Below the pieces are notes generated by a model that was not told the origin of the DNA, did no database searches, and saw only the letters and a program-made list of their open reading frames with translations. From Trichothermofontia sichuanensis B231 (GTDB lineage: Bacteria; Cyanobacteriota; Cyanobacteriia; B231): a stretch of 64,000 nucleotides of DNA. Made by a program: the position numbers and the translations under genes. The stretch is from the NCBI RefSeq assembly GCF_026240635.1, contig NZ_CP110848.1, positions 4,049,741 to 4,113,740 of the forward strand, read 5' to 3'. The first letter of the stretch is position 1. Every line of letters starts with the position of its first letter. Shown here one piece after another: positions 9,069-18,437 of this stretch.

Positions 9069-9347
9069 ATGGCACTGGCAATTGGCGATCGGGTCATGAT
9101 CCATTGTCCCGGCAGTCAGCGCCACGGCAAAACGGGGATTGTCCAAAAGTTCAAGATCCTCCGTAGTTCCGATGGGCAAACCTTACCCCTGGCGGATGTG
9201 CAGGTGGTGGGTGAGATCGGTCTGTTCGAGGCGCAACTGGGTTGGTTGCACCGGCTTCCTGCGGGGTCAGGCTCAGACGATGCTCCGGCGCAGACGTTAG
9301 GTAATTGCCGCCTTCAGGCGTTGGCAAAAGTCGGCGATCGCGCTTAG
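9069..9347 (+). CDS. Small KOW-like protein, possibly SOS-controlled
   Basis: A 92-residue basic protein. Its first 30 residues ([20 protein letters not shown]) resemble a KOW/SH3-like beta barrel, as found in some ribosome- and RNA-polymerase-associated proteins. The rest is unrecognised. The 3' end overlaps the 3' end of trpA by 51 bases in convergent orientation, so the last ~17 codons may not be conserved. The upstream LexA-type box suggests damage-inducible expression. The function is not known. Confidence 0.55.
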   Translation: MALAIGDRVMIHCPGSQRHGKTGIVQKFKILRSSDGQTLPLADVQVVGEIGLFEAQLGWLHRLPAGSGSDDAPAQTLGNCRLQALAKVGDRA

Positions 9348-10091
9348 TCCCTCTGCGGGGGTCCCCGTCGCCAACCGTTGGACAAAGGCACTGCCCACAA
9401 TGACTGCATCCGCCCCCCAATCGCGGACCTGTTGGGCGTGCTCCGGTTGGGAAATGCCGAAACCGACGCCGATCGGTTTGTCGGTGGTTTGGCGGAGGGT
9501 TTGGATTAAATCCTTGACGTGGGTTTGCAGACCCGATCGCATCCCCGTAACCCCGGTCACACTGACCAAGTAGATAAAGCCGTGGGATTTAGCCGCAATC
9601 ATTTGAATCCGGCGGAGGGGACTGGTGGGGGCAACCAGCAGAACAATTTCCAAGCCTAAGGCTTCGGCGACTTGCAATAAGGGTTCTGCCTCTTCCACAG
9701 GCAGGTCAGGAATCACGAGACCTGCGACCCCTGCTTGGGCTGCCTGGGTCAAAAAGGTCTCAATGCCTCGGTGCAGGATGGGGTTGTAGTAGGTAAAGAG
9801 CACGATCGGTGCGGTCAGGGTTGGCTGGAGCGATCGCACCATCGCGAGAACTCGATCAAGGCGTGTTCCCCGCTGTAGGGCACGCGTCGCCGCTGCTTGG
9901 ATAACCGGCCCGTCAGCCAACGGGTCCGAGTAGGGGACGCCCAGTTCAATGATATCGGCCCCGTGGCGATCGAGCAGTTGGAGGGCTTGGGCGGTGGTGT
10001 CAAGATCCGGGTCCCCAGCGGTAATGAAGGGGATAAGGGCACACTGGTGTTGCTGCCGTAAGGTGGCAAACCGTTGGGAAATAGCGCTCAT
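9297..10091 (-). CDS. trpA: Tryptophan synthase alpha subunit
   Basis: TrpA cleaves indole-3-glycerol phosphate to indole and glyceraldehyde 3-phosphate, passing indole to TrpB. The TIM-barrel protein (264 residues, normal length) has both catalytic acids: Glu49 in [12 protein letters not shown] and Asp60 in LADGP. The phosphate-binding loops ([12 protein letters not shown] and VIVGSAFV) are intact. It is downstream of ndhL and the DUF3007 gene on the same strand, a gene order common in cyanobacteria. Confidence 0.97.
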   Translation of the reverse strand: MSAISQRFATLRQQHQCALIPFITAGDPDLDTTAQALQLLDRHGADIIELGVPYSDPLADGPVIQAAATRALQRGTRLDRVLAMVRSLQPTLTAPIVLFTYYNPILHRGIETFLTQAAQAGVAGLVIPDLPVEEAEPLLQVAEALGLEIVLLVAPTSPLRRIQMIAAKSHGFIYLVSVTGVTGMRSGLQTHVKDLIQTLRQTTDKPIGVGFGISQPEHAQQVRDWGADAVIVGSAFVQRLATGTPAEGLSAIADFCQRLKAAIT

Positions 10092-10164
10092 GGTGCGGTG
10101 CGATCGGGAGGCTGGTTTGGATTTTAGATTTTAGATGAGCGTTTAGAGTTGGCAACAAAGGCAG

Positions 10165-10485
10165 TTAGGAGGTTTCTTCGGCTGGTTCTTCAGCTTGCAA
10201 TTGAGCCTCTAAGGCTGCTAGCTCTTCGGGAGTCAGTTCTTCTAGGCGCTTTTGCAGAACAGCCGTTTCGTAATCTTTGAGCTGCTGATTATAGGTCATT
10301 TGCTGGGTGAATACCCGAAAGAGATAGGTGGCTAACCAGCCCAATAGACCCATCACGAGGGCCGCTTGGGTCCATATCCCAGCCTGGATGCTGTCGAAAC
10401 CCACCGCTTGCAGGAGCAGGTAGAGGATACCACCGCTCACAAAAATCCCGAAGGCAATCCCGATCGCGTCAATTCGTCGCATCAA
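10165..10485 (-). CDS. DUF3007 membrane protein
   Basis: A 106-residue protein with two hydrophobic helices (~8-30 and ~38-60) and an acidic C-terminal tail (LTPEELAALEAQLQAEEPAEE). This family is found in cyanobacteria and plastids and is encoded next to ndhL; a link to the photosynthetic NDH-1 complex or thylakoid membrane is suggested by that pairing but not shown here. It begins about 20 bases after ndhL. Confidence 0.85.
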   Translation of the reverse strand: MMRRIDAIGIAFGIFVSGGILYLLLQAVGFDSIQAGIWTQAALVMGLLGWLATYLFRVFTQQMTYNQQLKDYETAVLQKRLEELTPEELAALEAQLQAEEPAEETS

Positions 10486-10506
10486 TTCGTCCCAGAGGTG
10501 GTTAGA

Positions 10507-10731
10507 CTAAGTGCCAATTTCCCGGCGGGCAGGGCGCAGGTTGACAAAGGGACTCAGCAGGAGCAACCCTGGGAAGCAGAGAAACACCAGGAAGTACATC
10601 AAAACCCGCTCGATCGAACCGGCGACATACCAGCGCCCCTTCAGGTAGATCATGGTCAGGGCTGGCAGAACAATCAGATAGAAACCGCCGATCGCGGCGT
10701 AGAGGATGAGGGCGATGATCGCTTCACTCAT
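10507..10731 (-). CDS. ndhL: NAD(P)H-quinone oxidoreductase subunit L
   Basis: NdhL is a small membrane subunit specific to the cyanobacterial/chloroplast NDH-1 complex, involved in cyclic electron flow and inorganic carbon uptake. The 74-residue protein shows two transmembrane helices, the conserved link [22 protein letters not shown] (quoted here as [10 protein letters not shown] then ERVLMY) and a basic C terminus. It is the first gene of the ndhL-DUF3007-trpA run and is divergent from cobA-hemD. Confidence 0.93.
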   Translation of the reverse strand: MSEAIIALILYAAIGGFYLIVLPALTMIYLKGRWYVAGSIERVLMYFLVFLCFPGLLLLSPFVNLRPARREIGT

Positions 10732-10757
10732 AGCATCCCAAGGAGTTACATCTCTCG

Positions 10758-10773
10758 TATTCTACCGAGAATA
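10758..10773. promoter_or_regulatory. Inverted repeat upstream of ndhL
   Basis: TATTCT-ACCG-AGAATA is a perfect 6-4-6 inverted repeat 27 bases before the ndhL ATG, in the divergent spacer to cobA-hemD. Its position suits an operator for ndhL, but no regulator with this motif is recognised. Confidence 0.25.
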
Positions 10774-10906
10774 GATGACGGGTTGACAGCCATCCCCAGA
10801 ATTCCTGAAGATAGAAAACTTATTCATCGGTACCTGAGCCGCTTAAACAGCAAACGGTGCGATCGCTCCTCCCTGACGCAGCAACCGCTCACCCCTGATC
10901 ACCCCA

Positions 10907-12589
10907 ATGACTACACACACCACCGGGCAGGTATTGATTGTTGGGGCTGGCCCCGGCAGTCTGGATTATTTGACCTTGCAAGCGTACCACTGCCTCCAGC
11001 AGGCTGAGGTCCTGATCTACGATGCCCTGAGTGATCCCCGTTTGCTGGACTGGGTGCCAACAAACTGTGAGGCCATTGCGGTGGGTAAGCGGGGGGGCCA
11101 ACCGTCGATGGCCCAATCTGAAATCAATCAATTGCTGGTGACCCACTGCCAACGCGGTAAAACCGTGGTGCGGTTAAAGGGAGGCGATCCGTTTATCTTT
11201 GGGCGCGGTCGGGAAGAAATGCAAGCGTTGCAGGAGGCCGGTTGCCCGTTTGCAGTGGTACCCGGTCTCTCCTCGGCTCTAGTTGCCCCTCTGCTGGCAG
11301 GCATCCCCCTGACGGATGCGGTCCTGAGTCAAAGTTTTGCGGTGGCAACGGCCCATGATCTCAGCCGTTTGAACTGGTCCGCCCTAGCGGCGATCGAAAC
11401 CCTGGTCTTGCTGATGGGAGGTCGACATCTCGCGGCGATCGTCGCCGCACTCCAACACCAGGGGCGATCGCCGACAACCCCGATCGCTTTAATCCGCTGG
11501 GCTGGACGACCAGAGCAACAGGTTTGGGTGGGCACGCTAGCCGATATTGTCGACCAAACCCAAGGTCAGGCCCTCGCGCCCGTGGTGATCGTAATCGGCG
11601 AGGTGGTCCGCTGGCATGATTATTTCGCGTCTGCCTCAATTGCACCTGTCTCAGTTTCCCCAACTGCGATCGCCCCTATGGTCAGCCCCGTGGCAAGATG
11701 GGACAAGCCGGTTCCTCACTTTTCCCGGTTCTCTTCTGAAGACGCGACACGAACGGCAAGGCTAGCTGCGGTGACCCAATCTCCTCTCCCCCTGAGCAAT
11801 ACCACGATCCTGGTGACGCGATCGGCGAATCAGTCCCGTGACTTTACCGATCTCTTGCAAGCCGCGGGAGCAACGGTTTTGGAAATGCCGACGCTGGTGA
11901 TTAAACCGCCGTCAAGTTGGGCGGCGCTGGATGCGGCGATCGCCCAGTTGAACACGTTTGATTGGTTAATTTTGACCTCGGCTAATGGCGTGGAGGCTTT
12001 TTTTGAACGGTTAGCGGTGGCCCAGCGGGATGCCCGTGCCCTGGCGGGGATAAAACTGGCGGTGGTGGGTCAGAAAACCGCCCGTACCCTGCAAGGCTAT
12101 GGTCTGCAACCTGACTTTGTGCCACCGGAATTTGTGGCCGACACCTTGGTGAGCCATTTCCCGGAACCGGTTACGGGGCAGCGGCTACTTTTCCCCAGGG
12201 TGGAAAGTGGCGGTCGGGATGTGTTGGTCAAGGAACTGACCCAGGCGGGGGCGATCGTGACGGAGGTGGCTGCCTACGAATCGGGTTGCCCCGATCAAGT
12301 AGACCCTGCCATCCTGGCAGCCCTCAATAGGGGTGGCATTGACGTGATTACCTTTGCCAGTTCTAAAACCGTCAAGCATTTTGCCCAATTAGTTGGCCTG
12401 GAGCGTACCCCACCGGCGGTCACGCCAGACACTTGGTTAGCTCAGGTGGCGATCGCCTCGATTGGTCCCCAAACGTCCCACACCTGTGAACAGGTGCTGG
12501 GTCGGGTGGACATTGAAGCCCGTGAATATACCCTGGAGGGTCTCGTGCAGGCGATTCTCCAGTGGAAGCGCAACATTAATGGGAATTGA
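10907..12589 (+). CDS. cobA-hemD: Fused uroporphyrinogen-III C-methyltransferase / uroporphyrinogen-III synthase
   Basis: A 560-residue fusion. Residues 1-~250 are the SAM-dependent methyltransferase (SUMT) making precorrin-2 for siroheme and cobalamin: GAGPGSLDYLTLQA, VVRLKGGDPFIFGRGREE and the C-terminal PVVIVIGEVV. A ~45-residue linker leads to HemD (~300-555), which closes hydroxymethylbilane to uroporphyrinogen III: ILVTRSANQSRDF, LTSANGVEAFF, TFASSKTVKHF. The fusion couples production and first methylation of the macrocycle. It is a single gene, divergent from ndhL. Confidence 0.95.
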   Translation: MTTHTTGQVLIVGAGPGSLDYLTLQAYHCLQQAEVLIYDALSDPRLLDWVPTNCEAIAVGKRGGQPSMAQSEINQLLVTHCQRGKTVVRLKGGDPFIFGRGREEMQALQEAGCPFAVVPGLSSALVAPLLAGIPLTDAVLSQSFAVATAHDLSRLNWSALAAIETLVLLMGGRHLAAIVAALQHQGRSPTTPIALIRWAGRPEQQVWVGTLADIVDQTQGQALAPVVIVIGEVVRWHDYFASASIAPVSVSPTAIAPMVSPVARWDKPVPHFSRFSSEDATRTARLAAVTQSPLPLSNTTILVTRSANQSRDFTDLLQAAGATVLEMPTLVIKPPSSWAALDAAIAQLNTFDWLILTSANGVEAFFERLAVAQRDARALAGIKLAVVGQKTARTLQGYGLQPDFVPPEFVADTLVSHFPEPVTGQRLLFPRVESGGRDVLVKELTQAGAIVTEVAAYESGCPDQVDPAILAALNRGGIDVITFASSKTVKHFAQLVGLERTPPAVTPDTWLAQVAIASIGPQTSHTCEQVLGRVDIEAREYTLEGLVQAILQWKRNINGN

Positions 12590-12613
12590 CCCAAAGCTGG
12601 CGCATGGCTTTAG

Positions 12614-13087
12614 CTAATGGACTTGGAACTCAATTACGTTTCTCTTGAGGGTGATTTGATACTGGTTGAGGAAATCTTGTCCCAACAAGCCCATATCCTC
12701 GTCCGAGGCCACGATCGCAACCGTGAGATTTTTCATCACCCGCCCATTGACGGCGATCGTAGGCACCTGCCCCATCGGTAACTCCACTAACTCACCACTG
12801 GCTACGCGGAAGGTTGCTGCCCCTGTTGGTTCGACCTGGAGCGCTTCGGCCATTGCCTGAGTAATGGTAGTGATACTGGCTCCCGTATCCACCAGCATCT
12901 CAAACGTTTGACGGTGGTTGAAGGTCACGTCAATTACGGGGCTTTGGCCCTGACGGCGCTTAATGGGTGCCCGAAAAAAACGCGGTTGGGTGGTCGCTGC
13001 GGCCCCCTGCCAACCTAACAAGAGACCACTCAACGCCAGCACAATTTCCAAAATCCCCAAGCTGACCTCCTGCACCAAGTTGACCAA
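12614..13087 (-). CDS. Retropepsin-like aspartic protease
   Basis: A 157-residue protein with an N-terminal hydrophobic helix and a clan AA aspartic-protease domain: active-site LVDTGASITTI, the flap-like GQVPTIAV region and the closing LGQDFLNQYQIT strand. Such half-pepsins work as homodimers; substrates in cyanobacteria are unknown. The gene follows the ComFB gene on the same strand, 9 bases after its stop codon, so the two are probably co-transcribed. Confidence 0.85.
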   Translation of the reverse strand: MVNLVQEVSLGILEIVLALSGLLLGWQGAAATTQPRFFRAPIKRRQGQSPVIDVTFNHRQTFEMLVDTGASITTITQAMAEALQVEPTGAATFRVASGELVELPMGQVPTIAVNGRVMKNLTVAIVASDEDMGLLGQDFLNQYQITLKRNVIEFQVH

Positions 13088-13096
13088 CGCGGCCCA

Positions 13097-13654
13097 TCAC
13101 TCTGGACGCGGTGCATCCGGATCAAACTTGCTAGCATGTTCCCGTAGCAAGATACTCAACTGTCCCGCTACCGCTTTCGTCCCGTCAACTTCTTTCAGCT
13201 TGGAAGGACCACCCGGTGCTTCCGGTTTTTGTAGATAAGCCGCGATCGCTTCCCGTACCTGTTCGGTAATGAGGGGTTGCAGGTCTTCCTGTGCCCGTTG
13301 GCGCTGATAGGTAGCTCCGCCTTCGGTTGTGGCATAGAGGGGTGGCAGGCGATTCAGGGCATAGGCCGCAATATCCGCCAGATCGAGGGTCTGCTCCGTT
13401 GTGGACTCGACTTCCGCTACCCGTGAAATCGCCTCCGCCAGCACCAACTCTTCCATGACGTTGATAAACTGTTTGCGGGGGACTGCGACCACTTCCCCCG
13501 TCAGTAGGGCACCCATCAGACGATCGAGGGCCATGTATTCTTCGATCGATAACTCGGCGGCTGTATCACAAATGCGCCCGACCTCAGCTTCCATTGTTGG
13601 GGTTAGGTATCCATCACGCAGGGCCTGCTCTACAATTTTCTCAATGCTACTCAT
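13097..13654 (-). CDS. ComFB family protein
   Basis: A 185-residue protein from the ATG at 13654 (MSSIEKIVEQALRDG). The central segment LADIAAYALNRLPPLYATT is the ComFB signature; in Bacillus ComFB belongs to the late-competence operon, and in cyanobacteria related proteins bind cyclic nucleotides and act in signalling. The first 80 residues form a helical region (MALDRLMGALLTGEVVAVP) common in cyanobacterial members. An upstream in-frame extension of 20 codons (Arg-rich) is unlikely to be translated. Probable operon with the downstream retropepsin-like gene. Confidence 0.8.
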   Translation of the reverse strand: MSSIEKIVEQALRDGYLTPTMEAEVGRICDTAAELSIEEYMALDRLMGALLTGEVVAVPRKQFINVMEELVLAEAISRVAEVESTTEQTLDLADIAAYALNRLPPLYATTEGGATYQRQRAQEDLQPLITEQVREAIAAYLQKPEAPGGPSKLKEVDGTKAVAGQLSILLREHASKFDPDAPRPE

Positions 13655-13762
13655 ATCCCGCTGTATTCTCCCTATGGGTATCCCGTGTCGATGCCGTCGT
13701 CTGCGGTATCCCAACTGTTTTCCAGTCTTACTGACGACAGTCCATCTGCCAAGGGTTGCTAA

Positions 13763-14758
13763 CTATTCCATTCCCTGATAACGCCACGGAACCGGATCGA
13801 CGGCCTCTCCATGAACATACAACCCCCAGTGTAAATGGGCACCCGTAGCAACACCGGTTGATCCCACTGTCCCAATGACTTGCCCCGCCTGCACCCTGTC
13901 ACCTTCACGGACATGGATGCTGTTCAAATGGATAAGAATGCTAGTGACACCCTGGCCATGATCAATGCCCACGGTATTACCATGAATCACAAATCCCTGG
14001 GATTCCCGCCCCACTAAGGCGACCCGCCCAGCTGCTGGGGCAACCACTGGCGATCCCATCGCGGCTCCATAGTCTACCCCCCGATGGTAGTAATCCTGGG
14101 CAAATTCGCCATTGTAATAGCGGCGCACACCGTAAACAGTCGTCACCTCCCCGTTACTAGGCCGGAGGAAGGGACCCGACCACAATTTTTCGGGACTGAC
14201 GATTTGCTTGAAGGCGTCCACCCGATCGAACTCGTAATCTGTCCCTTCGAGGTCATCCTTGCCGGGGGGCAGCCAGATCCGTTGAGTCGGAAAATCCCGG
14301 TGGGCAAGGGCCACACTCACCGTTTGTGACTGACCCTCCACAGACACCACTAGGGACAGGGGACCCGGTCGACTGAGGGGTGTGGTGGGCACGAAGGCAC
14401 GGTAGCGATTGGGCGCGATCGCGAAGGCAGGATATCGCTTATTCCCAACTTGAACCGTCGGCTGCGTACTGGCTGGCACTGGCGTCTGAATCAAGACTGA
14501 TAGGGTATCCCCTAGGGAGGGGGTGTTGGGGGTAACTTGCACCTGCAGGGCCTGCACGGCTGAGCTAGGGGTAATCAGAACAGCCGCTACCGTCACCCCG
14601 ATGAGGGAAGGCAGCAGGGGCAGGGGAGCTAGGGTCGCGATCACACTCAACAGGCTCGCTAGGCCCGATCGCCAGGGGGAACAGGGTGTGGGAGATGACA
14701 CGGGATGGGAGCCAGGGGAGGAAACCGTCATGGGTGTCATGGGCAATGGGAGCGGCAA
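13763..14758 (-). CDS. M23 (LytM) family metallopeptidase
   Basis: A 331-residue exported protein: a hydrophobic N-terminal segment (~30-60, LASLLSVIATLAPLPLLPSLI), an Ig-like region, then a C-terminal M23 endopeptidase domain with zinc ligands in YHRGVDYGA and GAHLHWGLYVHG. M23 enzymes cut peptidoglycan cross-bridges or act as amidase activators during division and remodelling. All expected metal-binding residues are present, so it is probably active. Start is uncertain; ATGs also lie 6 and 9 codons downstream. Confidence 0.87.
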   Translation of the reverse strand: MPLPLPMTPMTVSSPGSHPVSSPTPCSPWRSGLASLLSVIATLAPLPLLPSLIGVTVAAVLITPSSAVQALQVQVTPNTPSLGDTLSVLIQTPVPASTQPTVQVGNKRYPAFAIAPNRYRAFVPTTPLSRPGPLSLVVSVEGQSQTVSVALAHRDFPTQRIWLPPGKDDLEGTDYEFDRVDAFKQIVSPEKLWSGPFLRPSNGEVTTVYGVRRYYNGEFAQDYYHRGVDYGAAMGSPVVAPAAGRVALVGRESQGFVIHGNTVGIDHGQGVTSILIHLNSIHVREGDRVQAGQVIGTVGSTGVATGAHLHWGLYVHGEAVDPVPWRYQGME

Positions 14759-15022
14759 TGTTTGGGGGACTGGGCAGCCAGACTGCTCCCTATTCTATCG
14801 GTTTCCTGGAGACCGTCATCTGTGGCCCGTTGCTGCCACCCAGCCGATGGTGCCCTCCTGGGAACACGGATCGCGCCATCCCCACACCGGCCCCTAAGTT
14901 TGCTACCATACCGCCCACTGGCTTGGCCCATCACTGACCGTCTGACGTGCCTAAGCGTAGGCCCTAACCCCAGCTAACCCCAAATCAACTTTCAGATCAA
15001 CCTCAATGACAGGAGAATCGTC

Positions 15023-15883
15023 ATGCAGTCTTCTTGCCATCCCCCTCGTCGGAAATCTGCCCTGCAGCCAGTGATGAGACGGATTGTGACCACAAGCCTG
15101 GCCATTGTCGCCTTTGCAGCTAGTGCGGGACTAGGGGCCGCCCAATTGGCCAAGACGCCCGGTCAGGCTGTCCTCTCTGAGGATCCCCTCCGTCCGCCCC
15201 ACCATACCTTACGCATGGGAACGGCGACTAATTATCCCCCTTTTGAGTACCGAGATGAGCGGATTGGGACAGATGAAATTATTGGCTTTGATATTGCGAT
15301 CGCTCGCTATATTGCCCAAAAGCTTGGCTACACGCTGACCCTGAAAGATATGGCCTTTAATGAACTGATCCCAGCTTTGCAGGCGCGGCAATTAGATTTT
15401 GCCATGGCAGCAATTACCCCTACCCCAGAGCGGCTACAAAAAGTGGCGTTTTCTGATGTGTACTTCGAGTCACAGAACACCATTGTCAGCCGCCAGACTC
15501 AGCCTCTGAGTCAGGTTAGTGAACTGGCTGCTAAGCGAGTTGGCGTCCAATTAGGCTCAATTCAGGCAAAGTACGCCCAGACTTTAACGGCCACTCTGCC
15601 TGGAATGACCCTGATAAGTTACCCCCGTGTCCTTGATCTCTTGCAAGCTCTGCAACGGGCCGATATCGATGCCACGATCGTCGAAGATAAAATTGCCGAA
15701 GTCTATCTGGAAGATGATGCAACGTTGGTCGCCAGTATTATTCCCAACGTGGAACTGATGGGCAGCGCGATCGCCTTCCCCAAGGATTCGGAGTTAGTGG
15801 ATGAGTTCAATCGCATCTTGCAGGAAATGCGAGAGAATGGCGAACTCGATCGGCTGATTCGGCAGTGGTTTTCACTTCAGTAA
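15023..15883 (+). CDS. Amino-acid ABC transporter substrate-binding protein (family 3)
   Basis: A 286-residue periplasmic binding protein. The N terminus has a hydrophobic export signal (IVTTSLAIVAFAASAGLGA) without a lipobox cysteine. The mature part has the family 3 hallmarks: YPPFEYRD, GFDIAIARYIAQKLG, DFAMAAITPTPERLQKVAFS and the C-terminal EMRENGELDRLIRQW. It would deliver a polar amino acid to a membrane permease; no permease or ATPase is adjacent, so the transporter is encoded elsewhere. Good ribosome site (GGAG) upstream of 15023. Confidence 0.9.
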   Translation: MQSSCHPPRRKSALQPVMRRIVTTSLAIVAFAASAGLGAAQLAKTPGQAVLSEDPLRPPHHTLRMGTATNYPPFEYRDERIGTDEIIGFDIAIARYIAQKLGYTLTLKDMAFNELIPALQARQLDFAMAAITPTPERLQKVAFSDVYFESQNTIVSRQTQPLSQVSELAAKRVGVQLGSIQAKYAQTLTATLPGMTLISYPRVLDLLQALQRADIDATIVEDKIAEVYLEDDATLVASIIPNVELMGSAIAFPKDSELVDEFNRILQEMRENGELDRLIRQWFSLQ

Positions 15884-15924
15884 GCCAAAATACTTGGGCA
15901 ACAACCAATTGATAACAGCCAAAT

Positions 15925-16147
15925 TACAGCCTTTACCTTAATCATAAAGTATAGTTTTACAGGAGTAGGATGGGTGTACCCCGCTGGTGCGGCCCTCACC
16001 CTAAATCTCTCTCCGGCTCTGGGAGAGGGATTTAGGGTGAGGGTTAGCTTCTCCCCACTTGGGAGAAGGGGGTGGGGGATGAGGACTGCCAGTCGGATTG
16101 AGATCCAAGCCTTAACTGTGTACTGAGTAAATTAGGTAAAGGCTGTA
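15925..16147. mobile_element. Family A MITE-like element, copy 2
   Basis: A 223-bp element with perfect 14-bp terminal inverted repeats TACAGCCTTTACCT...AGGTAAAGGCTGTA, the outer TA probably being the target dinucleotide. Inside are two hairpin-forming segments built on CTCTCC...GGGAGAGG and TTCTCCC...GGGAGAAGG. It fills most of the 303-base gap between the binding-protein gene and the NicO gene; no transposase is encoded. Confidence 0.7.
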
Positions 16148-16186
16148 AATGTCAACCTAAAATCTCAACCCAAAATCATAAAACTC

Positions 16187-17161
16187 ATGTTCAACCAACC
16201 CCAATATTGCCGCTGGCGCATCTTCATACTCCTTGCCCTGGCGACAGCCCTGTGCGTGAACGGGCAACCTGCGATCGCGCATCCAGGACATGGCACGTTT
16301 ACCCAAACCCTGGTGCACCAAACCCTCACCCCCCAATTGCGGCTCATTGGGTTAGGGATTGCCTTTGGCTTGGGTATGGTCCACGCCATGAGTCCGGGGC
16401 ACGGCAAAACTATGGTGGCTGCCTATCTGGTGGGAACGCGGGGCACCCCCCAACAGGCTCTGGTTCTGGGGGTAATTACTACCCTGACCCATACCTTGGG
16501 AATTTTCCTGTTGGGTTTGGCTGTCCTGCTGGCGGCTAACTATATCCTGCCAGAGCAGTTATATCCCGTCCTGAGTGGCCTCAGTGGCTTGATGGTGTTC
16601 GGGGTAGGATTTTGGCTTCTGGACCAGCGCTTGCAGGCGATGCAAACGACCTCCACCCATCGGCATGATCACGCCCATACCCACAGTCACGCCCACAGTC
16701 ACGCCCACAGCTATACCCATGTCCATCCTCGTGGTCATGCCCACCTGCATACCCACTCTCAGGCTGATGACCAGCCTCTCCATGATTCCCACGGTGCTGG
16801 CATTGCTGATATGGCCACCCCAGCCGTGACTTGGCGATCGCTCCTCACCTTGGGCATTGCCGGCGGCATGGTTCCTTGTCCGTCTGCCCTTGTCTTGTTG
16901 CTATCGGCGATCGCCCTCCAGCAAACGGCCTATGGCATGGTTTTGGTCAGTATGTTTAGTCTTGGCTTAGCAGTGGTCTTGACTGGCTTGGGACTTCTGG
17001 TGATCTATGCCCATCAATGGTTCGAGCGCGTCACCGTTCCCCTGGGGAATCACTGGCCGATCAGTTCGCATCTCGCTGCAATCCAACGGGCGCTCCCCCT
17101 CGCCAGCGCGATCGGGGTCATTGTCGTGGGGGCAGGTTTAACCCTGAGCAGTGTGCTGTGA
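16187..17161 (+). CDS. NicO/RcnA-type nickel/cobalt exporter
   Basis: A 324-residue membrane protein with a signal-like N terminus, about six transmembrane helices and a cytoplasmic-loop His cluster (HAHTHSHAHSHAHSYTHVH) at ~155-195. The helix II motif GLGMVHAMSPGHGKTMV is typical of the NicO family that exports Ni2+/Co2+. GGMVPCPSALVLLLSAI is the second signature. The His run probably buffers metal. It is a lone gene just after a family A element, with no RcnR-type regulator nearby. Confidence 0.9.
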   Translation: MFNQPQYCRWRIFILLALATALCVNGQPAIAHPGHGTFTQTLVHQTLTPQLRLIGLGIAFGLGMVHAMSPGHGKTMVAAYLVGTRGTPQQALVLGVITTLTHTLGIFLLGLAVLLAANYILPEQLYPVLSGLSGLMVFGVGFWLLDQRLQAMQTTSTHRHDHAHTHSHAHSHAHSYTHVHPRGHAHLHTHSQADDQPLHDSHGAGIADMATPAVTWRSLLTLGIAGGMVPCPSALVLLLSAIALQQTAYGMVLVSMFSLGLAVVLTGLGLLVIYAHQWFERVTVPLGNHWPISSHLAAIQRALPLASAIGVIVVGAGLTLSSVL

Positions 17162-17303
17162 AGTGGGGACGGGGGGTCCGTATGGGCAGCAACTGTGTCA
17201 GTTTCTAAAGTTGCACGGAACCTCGACCGCGATCAACCGTCCAGACTTTAGGCTAGGGGATAGGATCACGATCAGCCCTGGACTGGAAGTTGAGTATAGT
17301 GCC

Positions 17304-18365
17304 ATGAAGCTAAAGCATTCTCTGTTGTGTTTAACTTCCCTGTTACTCGTCAATACCACCTACGGGGTGATGGCGACTCCCCCCGGTTTGGCGGCTACGT
17401 TCCGGGCCGATGAGCAAGTTAATATCAATGTCTACCGGAATGCGAGTCCAGCCGTGGTGACCATTATCGGGGGGAATAATACCGGATCAGGCAGCATCAT
17501 TAGCCCGGACGGTTTGGTCCTGACGAATGAGCATGTGGTCCGTATGGCCCGTGGGGGGATGGTGAGTGTGCAAACCAGTAATGGCCAACGCTACAACGGC
17601 CAGGTCCTCGCGACGGATGCAGCCAATGATCTGGCACTGATTCAACTGCGCACGCATGAGCGGCTCCCCTACCTCCGCCTAGCGGCCAGCGAGGGTATTC
17701 AAGTTGGGCAACAGGTGTTTGCGATCGGTAGCCCCTTTGGGTTATCGGGCACGCTCACAACGGGAATTCTCAGCCGGATTGCTAACAATGGCGATCTCCA
17801 AACCGATGCGGTCCTGAATCCCGGTAACTCCGGTGGCCCCTTACTCAACTCCCAGGGCGAATTGATTGGGGTGAACAAAGCGATCCTGGCGAACCAGGGC
17901 GGCAATACGGGGATTGGCTTTGCTACCAGTGCGACCGTGGCCCGTCAGTTTGTAGCGCAAGTTCAGCAAGGTCGCATTGCTAACCCGGCGATCGCTACCG
18001 CCCCGCCCATGACAACTGCGCCGCGATCGGTCGGTCCCCAAATCCAACCCGCGATCCCGCGTCCCCCCGTGGCCATCGCCCCAATCCCCCGTGTGCCCAA
18101 CTATCCAGGGGGATACGGAGCAGCGACGAGTCCCCCTCGTTTAGGCGTCGTCCTCAATGCCGCAACAATGGTCATCGAACAAGTGCGGCAAGGGTCGATC
18201 GCCGCCACGATCGGTCTGCGCCCAGGAGATCAACTGGTGGCTCTCAATGGCCGTCCCCTGCGCAGTTTTGCTGATCTCGAACAACACCTCAACCGCTATC
18301 CCAGTTCCGTTATTCTGACCGTAGGCCGGAATCAGCGCCTTGCCCATGTTCGTGTTGATTTTTAA
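17304..18365 (+). CDS. HtrA-like serine protease with PDZ domain
   Basis: A 353-residue exported protease (signal peptide MKLKHSLLCLTSLLLVNT...). The trypsin-like catalytic triad is complete: His77 (LTNEHVV), Asp109 (NDLALIQL) and Ser176 (NPGNSGGPLL). A Pro-rich linker (~250-285) leads to one PDZ domain (LGVVLNAATMVIEQVR...GLRPGDQLVALNGRPL). It belongs to the HhoA/HhoB/HtrA group of periplasmic quality-control proteases, though somewhat divergent, with a single PDZ. I used the ATG at 17304; the frame is open 51 codons earlier but overlaps the NicO gene. Confidence 0.9.
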   Translation: MKLKHSLLCLTSLLLVNTTYGVMATPPGLAATFRADEQVNINVYRNASPAVVTIIGGNNTGSGSIISPDGLVLTNEHVVRMARGGMVSVQTSNGQRYNGQVLATDAANDLALIQLRTHERLPYLRLAASEGIQVGQQVFAIGSPFGLSGTLTTGILSRIANNGDLQTDAVLNPGNSGGPLLNSQGELIGVNKAILANQGGNTGIGFATSATVARQFVAQVQQGRIANPAIATAPPMTTAPRSVGPQIQPAIPRPPVAIAPIPRVPNYPGGYGAATSPPRLGVVLNAATMVIEQVRQGSIAATIGLRPGDQLVALNGRPLRSFADLEQHLNRYPSSVILTVGRNQRLAHVRVDF

Positions 18366-18437
18366 GTTGCCCGGAACGGCGGGAACCGATCGCGTTTAAT
18401 ATCGTCAAGCAGCCTGCGTGCGGGGAGAGGGATCGAT

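Noticed and set aside
10366-11007. 213-codon ORF across ndhL and DUF3007 on the opposite strand
   Set aside because: The minus-strand genes are certain families; this frame is low complexity and is their shadow.
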